A stretch of DNA of 64,000 nt from Micromonospora arborensis (GTDB lineage: Bacteria > Actinomycetota > Actinomycetes > Mycobacteriales > Micromonosporaceae), in assembly GCF_003205615.1 (NCBI RefSeq), contig NZ_PYBV01000019.1:1-64000 (forward strand), read 5' to 3'. A program made the position numbers and the translations under genes. The notes below the pieces were generated by a model. It did no database searches. It worked only from the letters and a program-made list of their open reading frames with translations, and was not told where the DNA came from. Below, piece after piece: positions 7,410 to 15,324 of this stretch (the first letter of the stretch is position 1; the number at the start of each line of letters is the position of its first letter).

Positions 7410-8723
7410 TCATCGACGGCGGTCCATCAGCAGGACGTCCACGGTGGAGCCGGCGGCGGCGGTGGTGACCCGCTCGCCGAGCACCAGCAGCCCGTTGGCC
7501 TCGGCCAGCCCGGAGAGGGTGAACGGCCCACCGCTGAGTGGCTGGACGGTGTACCCGCCGCCGCGCCGCTCGGCGACGTGCGCGGGTCGAAACTCGCGCA
7601 GCCCCGCCGGGGACGACACGGTCTCCAGCAGGTGCGCCCGCACACTGGGTCGGAACACCGGCTCGGCGCCGGCGAGCAGTTGGATGGCGGGGCGGGCCAG
7701 CACCTCGAAGCCGATCAACGCGGCGCCCGGGTCGCCGGGCAGGCAGACCACCGGCACCTCCTCGGCGCCGACCGTGCCGAACCCGAGCGCGGTGCCGGGA
7801 TAGAGCGCCACGTCGGTGAACGTGACCGGCCCGGCCCGGCCACCCTCGCGGCGGGACAGGATCCGACGCACCATGTCTCCGGGGCCGGTGCCGGTGCCCC
7901 CGGTGGTGATGATCAGATCGGCGCGCAGGGTCTGGTCCTCCAACAACCCGCGCAGCCCCTCCGGGTCGTCGTCGCAGATTCCCACCCGGTACGCCAGTGC
8001 GCCCACCTCGGCCGCGGCGGCGGTCAACGCGTGCGAGTTCGCGTCCACCACCTGCCCCGGCTGGCTGCCCCGACCCACGTCGACCAGCTCGTCGCCGGTG
8101 GCCACGATGACCACCCGTGGACTGGGCCGAACCACCACGTGCCCGATACCGGTGGCGGCGAAGACCGCGACCAGGGCCGGGGAGACGTACGTGCCGGCCC
8201 GGGCGAGCAGGGTGCCGGCGGGCAGTTCCTCACCGGCTCGGCGTACCCCGTACCCCCGTTTGGGGGTGCGGAAGATCTCGACCGCGGCCATGCCCTGGTC
8301 GGTCCACTCCACCGGGACCACCACGTCCGCGGCGACCGGCAGCGGCGCCCCGGCGGCCACCGAGAAGCACGAGCCGGGGGTGAGCCGGACCGGCCGCCAG
8401 CTCGCGGCGCCGAGATCGCCGACCACGTTGAGTCGGATGGTCCGGCCGCCGGGCGTGCCGGAGGGGGCCGGGACATAGCTCGGGCCCCGGCCCCCTCCGG
8501 AAATGTCCTCCCAGCGGGCGGCGTAGCCGTCCACGGCCGCCTGGTCGAAGGCCGGGAAGGAGTGCGGCGCGACAACGTCCTCGGCGAGGACGTTGCCGTG
8601 CGCCTGGGTGAGATCGAGGTCGAGTGGCGGCAGCGCGCGCAACCTGCGCAGCACGCTGCCCAGGTAGTCGGCGAGCGGCGTCAACTCGTTCGCGGCCGCC
8701 TCGGCGTCGGCCGTCGCGGTCAT
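7410..8723 (-). CDS. moeA: Gephyrin-like molybdotransferase Glp (MoeA family), 437 aa
   Basis: MoeA-type proteins insert molybdenum into adenylylated molybdopterin. The sequence shows the MoeA_N motif HSFPAFDQAAVDGYA near residue 60, the MoCF-binding core (VVIVATGDELVDVGRG, then LIITTGGTGTGPGDMV with the conserved GGTG) around residues 190-300, and a C-terminal beta domain ending in STVDVLLMDRRR. The ATG overlaps the galU stop (ATGA), so translation is coupled to galU, the usual arrangement in actinobacteria. Whether this copy acts in cofactor synthesis or, as its locus suggests, mainly with the divisome genes is not known. Confidence 0.92.
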   Translation of the reverse strand: MTATADAEAAANELTPLADYLGSVLRRLRALPPLDLDLTQAHGNVLAEDVVAPHSFPAFDQAAVDGYAARWEDISGGGRGPSYVPAPSGTPGGRTIRLNVVGDLGAASWRPVRLTPGSCFSVAAGAPLPVAADVVVPVEWTDQGMAAVEIFRTPKRGYGVRRAGEELPAGTLLARAGTYVSPALVAVFAATGIGHVVVRPSPRVVIVATGDELVDVGRGSQPGQVVDANSHALTAAAAEVGALAYRVGICDDDPEGLRGLLEDQTLRADLIITTGGTGTGPGDMVRRILSRREGGRAGPVTFTDVALYPGTALGFGTVGAEEVPVVCLPGDPGAALIGFEVLARPAIQLLAGAEPVFRPSVRAHLLETVSSPAGLREFRPAHVAERRGGGYTVQPLSGGPFTLSGLAEANGLLVLGERVTTAAAGSTVDVLLMDRRR

Positions 8724-9682
8724 GTACCAGATCCGCCTGCCGCGTCGGCCTTGACGAAGTCGGCCAGCCAGGACCGGAACTCGGCGCCCAGGTCTTCGCG
8801 CTCGGCGGCGATCTGCACCACCGTCTGCAGGTACCCCAGCGGCATGCCGGTGTCGTAGCGGGTGCCCCGGTAGACGATCGCGTGCACCGGTGTGCCCTCG
8901 GTGCGCAGCAGCTCCATCGCATCGGTCAGCTGGATCTCGCCGCCGCTGCCCGGCTTGGTCCGCCGGATCGCGTCGAAGATCTTGCCCGGCAGCACGTACC
9001 GGCCGAGCACCGCGAGGTTGCTCGGGGCGTCCTCCGGCTGCGGCTTCTCCACCATCCCGGTCACCCTGACGACCTCGCCGATGTCGGTCAGCTCCGACTC
9101 GGCGGGCTCGACGGAGGCGATGCCGTACCGCTTGGTCTCGGCCGGGTCGACCTCGAAGAAGGCGAGGACCACGCCGCCGGTGCGGGCCTGCAGCTCCAGC
9201 ATCGCCGGCAGCAGCGGCTCCGACGGCTTGACGAACTCGTCGCCGAGCAGCACCGCGAAGGGCTGGTCGCCGACGTGCGACTCGGCGTACCCGATCGCGT
9301 GGCCGAGCCCGAGCTGCTCCGGCTGCCGCACGGTGTAGATCTCGGCCAACTCGCTGGGCCGACGCACCGCGGCCAGCCGCTCGGCGTCGCCCTTCTCCTC
9401 CAGCCTGGTCTCCAGGTCGGGGCGACGGTCGAAGTGGTCCACCATCGACGTCTTACCCCGTCCGGTGATCAGCAACACGTCGCCGATGCCGGCCTGGGTG
9501 GCCTCCTCGACGATGTACTGCAGAACCGGCCGGTCCACCACCGGCAGCAACTCCTTGGGCACCGCCTTGGTGGCTGGCAGGAACCGGGTGGCCAGTCCGG
9601 CGGCCGGGATGACGGCCTTGACCGCCAGGGGACGGCCAGTTGCGGCGACCGTCGATGAGGGGTTCGCTGAGTGCTCCGACAT
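8720..9682 (-). CDS. galU: UTP-glucose-1-phosphate uridylyltransferase, 320 aa
   Basis: GalU makes UDP-glucose from UTP and glucose 1-phosphate, feeding cell-wall and glycan synthesis. The signature is complete: KAVIPAAGLATRFLPATKAV at the N-terminus (nucleotide loop), PKELLPVVDRPVLQYIVEEA, then GLGHAIGYAESHVGDQPFAV and LLGDEF. Length is normal for bacterial GalU. It begins ten bases after the diguanylate cyclase stop and its TGA overlaps moeA, so the three are likely one transcript. Confidence 0.95.
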   Translation of the reverse strand: MSEHSANPSSTVAATGRPLAVKAVIPAAGLATRFLPATKAVPKELLPVVDRPVLQYIVEEATQAGIGDVLLITGRGKTSMVDHFDRRPDLETRLEEKGDAERLAAVRRPSELAEIYTVRQPEQLGLGHAIGYAESHVGDQPFAVLLGDEFVKPSEPLLPAMLELQARTGGVVLAFFEVDPAETKRYGIASVEPAESELTDIGEVVRVTGMVEKPQPEDAPSNLAVLGRYVLPGKIFDAIRRTKPGSGGEIQLTDAMELLRTEGTPVHAIVYRGTRYDTGMPLGYLQTVVQIAAEREDLGAEFRSWLADFVKADAAGGSGT

Positions 9683-9691
9683 GCCGCGAGA

Positions 9692-12007
9692 CTATCGGCC
9701 ACGGCTCTGCCGCGGCGGGTGTGGCCCAGAAGACGCGCCGCCACCCGGCCCCGGCCGCGCGGCGTCCGGGCCGGCTCGGGCCGCCTCCGCGTCGATGTCC
9801 GCCGAATCGTCGGCCGGGTCGGGCCGTGCGTGCGCAGGCGACCCTTCCGGTACGCCCACAGTCGGCTGCGACCGGGCGGGCCCGCCCGGCTCCCGGATGG
9901 CCGGCACGGGGTGGCCGGCGCGCGGCAGCCCGTCGGGTGGGCTCACGGCACCCGCGAGCACCGGTATCTCCCGGGTCGCCACGTCCGGGCGTACCTCGGC
10001 GATCCGGTACGTGTCGCGGCCGGCCGCCTTGGCCGCGTAGAGCGCGTCGTCGGCGGCTTCCAGCACCTCCCGTCCGGTGCTGCCGTTGTCCGGGTAGACG
10101 GCGATGCCCACCGAAACCGTCACCACGACCGGCCCGGCGTACGCCTCGACGGCGATCGGTGTCTCGCGGACCGCCGCGCCGAGTCGCTCGGCCACGATCG
10201 CCGCTCCCCGCGCGTCGGTCTCCGGCAGCAGCAGCACGAACTCCTCCCCGCCCTGCCGGAAGGCCAGGTCGACCTCCCGGATCTCCGCACGCACCCGCCG
10301 GGCGAACTCGGCCAGCACGGTGTCCCCCGCGGCGTGCCCGTACGTGTCGTTGACGTCCTTGAACCGGTCGAGGTCCAGGGCGAGGACGCTGAGCATCCGC
10401 CCGAAGCGGCTGGCCCGTTCCACCTCCCGCCGGATCGACTCGCGCAGGTAGCGGTAGTTCCACAGCCCGGTGAGCGGGTCGGTGAGGGAGAGCCGTTGCG
10501 CCTCCTCGTGCACCCGGACGTTGTCGACCGCGACCGCCGCATGACCGGCGAAGGTGCGCAGGGTGACCAGGTCGTCGTCGTCGAACTCGTCGGCGCCCAA
10601 CCGGTCGTAGAGGGCCAGCACGCCGAGCGCCGCCGCCACGCCGGTCTCGTCGGCCGGCCCGGACGGTCCGGACGGTCCGCCGAGGGCGGCCGGGGCGGCG
10701 AACGGGACCGCCACGTACGTGCGGCAGCGCGGCTCACCCGACGGGGCGTCGGTCGGCTCCGCCCTGCCCCGCTGCGGTTCCCCGGTGGCGGCGACGGCAC
10801 CGACCACGCCGACGCCCACCGGCACCCGGAGCGTCTGCGACCCGTCCCCGTCCCCGTCCGGCCAGCGTCCGTCCAACCCCTCGGTGCACTGCGCGACGAG
10901 CACCCCGCCGGCCTCGACCAGCAGCACGGCACCGGCACGCGCGCCGGTGGCTCCGATGGCGCTGTGCAGGATCACCCGCAGGATGCGTTGCAGGTCGTGC
11001 GTGCTGGCCAGGGTGTCGCCGAGCACCGCGAGGTGGCCGCGGAGCTGGTCCCGGTTGCTGGTGAGCGCCGCGACGTAGGACCCGGTCTCCCGGGTCATCC
11101 GGTTGAACGCGACAGCAAGCCGGCCCAACTCGTCACGGCTGCGCACCGGCACCCGGGCGGTCAGGTCGCCGTGGGCCACCCGGTCGACCGCGCCGGCCAG
11201 CTCCGCCAGCGGTCGGGTGGTCACCCGGGCCAGCCGCCAGGCGGTCAGCACGGCGAGCAACCCGGCCACCACGACCACCCCGACCAGCATGGCGTGCAGC
11301 CCCGGTGGCCGCTCGCTCGGCACGGAGACCACCAGTGGCAGCGGCTGCCCGTCGGACGGCCCGATCCTCCGCACGTACCGGCCCTCGTTCGTCTCGGTGA
11401 CCCGCTCGCCGTCGACGGCGCTGGCGGCGGCCAGCACCGCGTCGCGTACCTCTCGGGACTCGGTCGTGTGGGTGACCTGCGCGGGGCTCGCTCCGCTGTC
11501 GAGCAGGGTGACCGCCACCCCGGTCACCGCCGCCAGCCGGGCCACGAAGGCCGGATCGACACGTTGCGCGGCGGCCACCGTGCCCAGCAGGGTGCCGGCG
11601 CGGTCGCGGAGGTCGACCTGGGCGGCCAGCGCCCGAATCGGGCTGGCCGCGTCGGTCGTCGAGCCGGAGCAGGCCCGCCAGGGCGTCGACGGCGCGTCTG
11701 GCGAGACGTAGGTGACCTGGCCGCTCACGTCGGTGATCAGCACTGCGGTGGCCAGGCCTCGGCCGACCAGTTGGGCGGCGGCGGCGGCCGGGTCGGCGGT
11801 GAGGGCCACCGCGTCGGCGGTGGCGCGCAACTGCTGGCAGAGCGCGTCGACCGAGGTACGCACGGTGGACGCCGCCACCGACAGACGTTCGGTGGAGCGG
11901 CTGCGGTCGACGGCGGTGGCGGTGGAGGCGACGAAGAGCGCGCAGAGCAGGACCGGCCCGAGCACCACTACGAGGAAGGCTGCCGTCAACCGCCCGCGTA
12001 GCGTCAC
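9692..12007 (-). CDS. Membrane diguanylate cyclase: sensor, HAMP, GAF, GGDEF, 771 aa
   Basis: The enzyme should make cyclic di-GMP from two GTP. Domain order: an N-terminal membrane helix (LTAAFLVVVLGPVLLCALFVA), an extracellular sensor of ~200 residues, a second helix (MLVGVVVVAGLLAVLTAWRLA), a HAMP segment (TRPLAELAGAVDRVAHGDL), a GAF-like domain, and a C-terminal GGDEF domain. The active-site signature is GGEEF (in FRQGGEEFVLLLPE), which is catalytically competent, and an RxxD inhibitory site (REVD) stands five residues before it. It is transcribed just ahead of galU, moeA, GNAT and sepX. Confidence 0.92.
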   Translation of the reverse strand: MTLRGRLTAAFLVVVLGPVLLCALFVASTATAVDRSRSTERLSVAASTVRTSVDALCQQLRATADAVALTADPAAAAAQLVGRGLATAVLITDVSGQVTYVSPDAPSTPWRACSGSTTDAASPIRALAAQVDLRDRAGTLLGTVAAAQRVDPAFVARLAAVTGVAVTLLDSGASPAQVTHTTESREVRDAVLAAASAVDGERVTETNEGRYVRRIGPSDGQPLPLVVSVPSERPPGLHAMLVGVVVVAGLLAVLTAWRLARVTTRPLAELAGAVDRVAHGDLTARVPVRSRDELGRLAVAFNRMTRETGSYVAALTSNRDQLRGHLAVLGDTLASTHDLQRILRVILHSAIGATGARAGAVLLVEAGGVLVAQCTEGLDGRWPDGDGDGSQTLRVPVGVGVVGAVAATGEPQRGRAEPTDAPSGEPRCRTYVAVPFAAPAALGGPSGPSGPADETGVAAALGVLALYDRLGADEFDDDDLVTLRTFAGHAAVAVDNVRVHEEAQRLSLTDPLTGLWNYRYLRESIRREVERASRFGRMLSVLALDLDRFKDVNDTYGHAAGDTVLAEFARRVRAEIREVDLAFRQGGEEFVLLLPETDARGAAIVAERLGAAVRETPIAVEAYAGPVVVTVSVGIAVYPDNGSTGREVLEAADDALYAAKAAGRDTYRIAEVRPDVATREIPVLAGAVSPPDGLPRAGHPVPAIREPGGPARSQPTVGVPEGSPAHARPDPADDSADIDAEAARAGPDAARPGPGGGASSGPHPPRQSRGR

Positions 12008-12092
12008 TCGGTCCCCCCGGAAGTTCCGCCTCCGTTGCTTGCGATGCTGACACAGTGCAACCGTGGGAGAGGCGTTGCGTCAGGAGTGTTGC

Positions 12093-12770
12093 GTGGCGGA
12101 ATTTTCTGATGAAGCGGAAGTGACCCGTGCGGCGAAGCGGGACGTCCGTGTCGAGCTGCTCGCCCGCCGCCGGTCGCTGAGCGGTCCCGCCCGCGCCGTC
12201 GCCGCCGGGCGCGTGCAGGCCGAGCTGGTCGCGCTGGTACGCCGGCTGCGCCCGCGCCGGATGACGGCGTACGTCCCGGTGGGCTCCGAACCGGGCGGCG
12301 CCGATCTGCCGGAGGCGCTGCGGAGGGCTCTACCGGCCGACGCCGAGTTGCTGTTGCCGGTGCTCCTCGCCGACCTGGATCTGGACTGGGCGGCGTATAC
12401 CGGGCCGGGGGCCTTGATCGCCGCCGGTCGGGGTATCCGGGAGCCGGCCGGTGCCCGCCTCGGGGTGGCCGCCGTGGCGGACGCGGAGCTGCTTGTCGTA
12501 CCGGCTGTCGCGGTCGACCGCCTCGGTCGGCGACTCGGGCGCGGTGGCGGCTCGTACGACCGGGCACTCGCCCGGGTGCCCGAGGCGACGTTGACGGTGG
12601 TGCCGCTGCACGACGGCGAGCTGGTCGAGGCGCTGCCGGCGGAGCCGCACGACCGTCTGGTCCGCGCGGTCGTCACCCCCGCCGACGGGGTGCGTACGCT
12701 TGACGCCGGCCCGGGTGCGGCGCACGGTGTCGCGCCCCACACGTCCGCTGGACGAACCCGGGGCGAATGA
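12093..12770 (+). CDS. 5-formyltetrahydrofolate cyclo-ligase, 225 aa
   Basis: The enzyme converts 5-formyl-THF to 5,10-methenyl-THF using ATP. The family motif GRGGGSYDRALAR (near residue 155) and the N-terminal AAKRDVRVELLARRRSL helix are clear. GTG at 12093 is favoured over an upstream GTG because CAGGAG lies six bases before it. The gene is divergent from the diguanylate cyclase, with ~85 bases between them, and precedes fmdB as in many actinobacteria. Confidence 0.9.
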   Translation: MAEFSDEAEVTRAAKRDVRVELLARRRSLSGPARAVAAGRVQAELVALVRRLRPRRMTAYVPVGSEPGGADLPEALRRALPADAELLLPVLLADLDLDWAAYTGPGALIAAGRGIREPAGARLGVAAVADAELLVVPAVAVDRLGRRLGRGGGSYDRALARVPEATLTVVPLHDGELVEALPAEPHDRLVRAVVTPADGVRTLDAGPGAAHGVAPHTSAGRTRGE

Positions 12771-12832
12771 CGCACCATTGGCACTCGAATACGTCGAGTG
12801 CCAACTGGCTGAGCCCAGATCCGGAGGAGAAC

Positions 12833-13246
12833 GTGCCCACGTACCAGTACGCCTGCACCACGTGCGGTCACCAGCTCGAGGCGGTGCAGTCCTTCTCTGA
12901 CGAGCCGCTGACCGAGTGCCCGGCGTGTCAGGGGCGGCTGCGCAAGGTCTTCAACTCGGTCGGCATCGTCTTCAAGGGCTCGGGCTTCTACCGCACCGAC
13001 TCGCGGGCGTCCGGCTCGGAGGCGACGGCCGGCGGCACGACCAGCAAGCCGGCGAAGTCGGAGTCGTCCTCTGGTGCGGGCTCCGGGTCATCGTCGTCCG
13101 GTTCGTCATCGTCGTCCTCGTCGTCGTCCTCGGGCTCGTCGTCGTCCTCGGGCTCGTCGTCCGCAGGCTCGTCGTCCTCGTCGGGGTCCTCCTCGTCGGG
13201 CGGGTCGAGCGGCGGCAAGGCCCCGGCGGCAAGCTCCGCGTCCTGA
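12833..13246 (+). CDS. FmdB-family zinc-ribbon protein with polyserine tail, 137 aa
   Basis: The first ~60 residues are a FmdB-type zinc ribbon: PTYQYACTTCGHQLE and LTECPACQGRLRKVF give two CxxC pairs, followed by the FKGSGFYRTDSR box common to the family. GTG at 12833 follows GGAGGAGA. The last ~65 residues are nearly pure Ser/Gly, encoded by a TCG/TCC microsatellite. The role of FmdB proteins is poorly defined; regulation of amide metabolism was the founding example. The serine tail is unusually long and likely variable between strains. Confidence 0.85.
   Translation: MPTYQYACTTCGHQLEAVQSFSDEPLTECPACQGRLRKVFNSVGIVFKGSGFYRTDSRASGSEATAGGTTSKPAKSESSSGAGSGSSSSGSSSSSSSSSSGSSSSSGSSSAGSSSSSGSSSSGGSSGGKAPAASSAS
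13077..13222 (+). repeat. TCGTCC/TCGTCG microsatellite inside fmdB
   Basis: The DNA is an almost uninterrupted string of TCG, TCC and GGC codons that gives the polyserine tail. On the opposite strand the same DNA would read as a poly-Asp/Glu protein, which is a shadow. Such tracts are prone to slippage. Confidence 0.8.
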
Positions 13247-13431
13247 CAAGTCGCCCGACCCCCTCGGGTCGGGCCCACTCGGGTTCACGGATGCTGGCCT
13301 GGTCCGGCTGGCCTGGCAGCCCACCTTCCTCGGCGTGGTCGTCGGCGGTGAAGACCGCGGTGACCTCCGGCATGCGCGGCCATCAGGCGATCACCGCCGG
13401 CGCCATAGCAGGTTGGGCCGGCTGGCGGGCG

Positions 13432-13459
13432 TTGTCCACAGGCCAGCCGGTTGTCCACA
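13432..13459. promoter_or_regulatory. Pair of consensus DnaA boxes
   Basis: TTGTCCACA occurs at 13432-13440 and again at 13451-13459, same orientation, 19 bases apart. This is the actinobacterial DnaA-box consensus. They lie ~100 bases upstream of the SAF-domain gene, followed by the palindrome ACCGACCGACGGTCGGT at 13463-13479. Two boxes are too few for an origin; a DnaA-responsive promoter or titration site is possible. Confidence 0.5.
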
Positions 13460-13506
13460 GGCACCGACCGACGGTCGGTTGCCACCGGCGGGAACGGCCT
13501 AATCTG

Positions 13507-13541
13507 CCGTCCACGGGTGTCGCTGCGACACCAGTGGACGG
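13507..13541. promoter_or_regulatory. 35-bp imperfect palindrome just before the SAF gene
   Basis: Nested arms CCGTCCAC/GTGGACGG and GTGTCGC/GCGACAC surround one central base, with a 2-base mismatch between them. It ends right before GGAGG (13541-13545) and 16 bases from the ATG at 13557, so it could be an operator or a leader hairpin that masks the ribosome binding site. Confidence 0.5.
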
Positions 13542-13556
13542 GAGGCGGCAGAGACG

Positions 13557-14189
13557 ATGGCCGATCCAGACTCGGCGCGGGCGTTGCGTCCGTTGCGCCG
13601 GCTCACCCTGCCGGGCGGGCGCACCCTGCTCCGGGCCGGCCTGGTCGCCACACTGCTCGGCCTGGCCGCCGCCGTTCTGCATACTCCGACCGCCTGCCCA
13701 CCCACCACCGCGCCCTCCGACGCACCGGCGGGAGTGGGCGGCACGACCAGGCGGGTCGACGGGGCCGGGCCGACCAACCCCGAGGGGGCAGGCTCCACCG
13801 GCGGGGCAGACGCCACCGAGGGGGCAGGCGCCACCGGTGGAAGCGGACCGGCCGGCCCCTCGCCAACCGGCGGCACGACCGTCGGCAGCGGCGCGAGGAA
13901 CCCGCTGCCGTTGCCGAGCGGCGCTGTCGGGTTGCCGGTCCGGCTGGCCGAGCCGGCCACGCTGGCGGTGGTCCGCCCCGGAGCCCGGGTCGACCTGCTC
14001 TCGGCCGCACCGGATGGGGCGGACACCGAGGCGACGTTGCTCGCCCCTGCGGCGCTGGTGCTGGACGTGCTCGGCGACGGCGCGACCGACGGGTCCTCGG
14101 CGCTCTATCTGGCGCTCCGCCCCGACCAGGCGAAACGCGCCGTCGGGCTTCCGGAAGGCACCCGGTTCGCCATCGTCGTCCGCGGCTGA
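13557..14189 (+). CDS. SAF-domain / CpaB-like membrane-anchored protein, 210 aa
   Basis: The protein begins with one membrane helix (TLLRAGLVATLLGLAAAVLH), continues with a Gly/Thr/Pro-rich linker (about residues 45-120), and ends in a beta-rich domain (AVGLPVRLAEPATLAVVRPGARVDLL ... EGTRFAIVV) resembling the RcpC/CpaB C-terminal part of Flp-pilus assembly proteins. No pilus genes are nearby, and such stand-alone copies are common beside the cyclo-ligase gene in actinobacteria. GGAGG precedes the ATG. Function is inferred weakly. Confidence 0.65.
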   Translation: MADPDSARALRPLRRLTLPGGRTLLRAGLVATLLGLAAAVLHTPTACPPTTAPSDAPAGVGGTTRRVDGAGPTNPEGAGSTGGADATEGAGATGGSGPAGPSPTGGTTVGSGARNPLPLPSGAVGLPVRLAEPATLAVVRPGARVDLLSAAPDGADTEATLLAPAALVLDVLGDGATDGSSALYLALRPDQAKRAVGLPEGTRFAIVVRG

Positions 14190-14227
14190 CCGCGAGCCCT
14201 CACCATCGGGTCCACCCGGCGGCGAGC

Positions 14228-14690
14228 CGGCTGGGGCGTCCGGTGTCACCTGACCGTCAGTGGCCGGACCGTCCGGCGCACCTGGCACCCGGCGCCGGCG
14301 AACTGGCCGCAGCGTCCGGTGTCACCTGACAGCTAGACGAGTAAGACGCTCCTAACCCTGGCTCGGGCTGTGGGCGCAGCCGGTGGCCGGCGGTGACCGT
14401 CGCCCACCTCCGTTAGGGCGGACACGGCGTTGAGCGGTATACCTCAGAGTCATATTCATACCTCTGAGGTATACCGCTCAACAGCACATCGACACGGCAG
14501 GCAGCCAAAACGGATGGCGAGCGCCCTTCGCTGCGCCCGCAGCCCCGTCTTGAGTTAGGACTCGTATAGCGGCCGGACCATCCGGCGCACCTGACAGCCA
14601 GTGGCCGGACCGTGCGGCTCACCTGGCACTCAGCGGCCGGACCGTCGCGCACCTCGCGGCCAGCGGCCAGCGGCCAGCGGCCGCGTCAGT
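14228..14690. repeat. Degenerate 32-36 bp tandem array split by an inserted element
   Basis: Units of the type GGCCGGACCGTCCGGCGCACC recur at about 14262, 14570, 14604 and 14637, with related CGTCCGGTGTCACCTGAC at 14237 and 14312 and a short AGCGGCC triplication near 14660. The array is interrupted by the 150-bp element at 14412-14561, which suggests the element inserted into it. No gene is seen between 14190 and 14685. Confidence 0.65.
14412..14561 (+). repeat. 150-bp interspersed hairpin element, copy 1
   Basis: The core is a perfect inverted repeat, 21-base arms (14429-14449 and 14462-14482, arm beginning GTTGAGCGGTATACC) around the loop TCATATTCATAC. A ~79-base tail ending CTTGAGTTAGGAC follows. 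The inverted copy at 47011-47160 has identical arms and loop and only two tail differences. A diverged half tail (14350-14379) faces it, forming imperfect terminal inverted repeats. The element is AT-richer than its surroundings and has no coding capacity. Confidence 0.85.
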
Positions 14691-14871
14691 CCCAGTGCGG
14701 GGGGCGTTCGGCGAGCAGCCAGTCGTCGTTGCCACCCGTCCGCTCGCCCCAGCCACGGTCGGTGTCGTCGGAGGTCTGCTCGGGCAGCACCACGAAGTCT
14801 TCGCTCAGGTCGACGGTGCGGTCGTCGTCGCCGCGCGCGCCCTGCGTGCCGGGGTCGATGATGGTGCTCAC
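14686..14871 (-). CDS. Small acidic conserved hypothetical protein, 61 aa
   Basis: The reading frame from GTG 14871 gives an acidic, probably disordered protein: STIIDPGTQGARGDDDRTVD, then EDFVVLPEQTSDDTDRGWGE and the ending RPPHWD. Proteins ending in a similar RPPHW motif are, from memory, common in actinobacteria, which supports it as real. There is no clear ribosome binding site, so the start is uncertain. Function unknown. It is divergent from the next gene. Confidence 0.55.
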   Translation of the reverse strand: MSTIIDPGTQGARGDDDRTVDLSEDFVVLPEQTSDDTDRGWGERTGGNDDWLLAERPPHWD

Positions 14872-14975
14872 GAGCGGCAAGACTAGCGCAGCCGACGGCA
14901 GCAGACCGGTTGCCGCCGGTGGCACGCCGGCCAGAAACGAACGGGCCGCCGACCGCGTTGGTAGCGTCGGACGGC

Positions 14976-15308
14976 GTGACGACCCCCAGCGGTGGCAGCA
15001 CCCCGGACGACTACTGGCGACGGCCTGGCACCGGCGACGACGCGGTGGCAGACCTTCCCCCCGCCGCGCCCACGAACACCCCCGCGAGCGGCTACACCGG
15101 TCCGCCGCCGAGCGTGCCGCCGCCGACCGGTTGGCGTCCACCCGTACACCTGCAGCCGGCGCCGCCGCGACGGCTGCCGCCGCAGGACATGGCCGACCTG
15201 GACGTGGCTGAGCAGCGCTCGCAGCGTGTCACCTACGGCTTCGGCGTGGCGGCCGGCGTGGTGCTGGTGGTCGTGGTCTGCCTGCTCTGCTCGCGGATCA
15301 TCTTCTGA
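14976..15308 (+). CDS. Single-pass membrane protein with Pro-rich cytoplasmic part, 110 aa
   Basis: A Pro/Ala-rich N-terminal region is followed by DMADLDVAEQRSQRVTYGFG and one C-terminal membrane helix (VAAGVVLVVVVCLLC). No family is recognised. GTG 14976 stands eight bases after TAGCGT (14962-14967) with no ribosome binding site, the layout of a leaderless transcript, so it is chosen over an upstream in-frame ATG. Confidence 0.6.
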   Translation: MTTPSGGSTPDDYWRRPGTGDDAVADLPPAAPTNTPASGYTGPPPSVPPPTGWRPPVHLQPAPPRRLPPQDMADLDVAEQRSQRVTYGFGVAAGVVLVVVVCLLCSRIIF

Positions 15309-15324
15309 CGCGCTGGACCGCAGG

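Noticed and set aside
6294..8858. 854-codon plus-strand frame opposite sepX, GNAT and moeA
   Set aside because: It spans three well-supported minus-strand genes and their gaps and has no recognisable domain.
13432..13459. DnaA boxes as a chromosomal origin
   Set aside because: Only two boxes and no dnaA, dnaN or AT-rich unwinding region nearby.
14413..14652. Reading frame shared with 46956-47159 (both encode a peptide with LSGIPQRYEYDSEVYRST)
   Set aside because: It is the translation of the 150-bp hairpin element; the conservation is of the DNA element, not of a protein.
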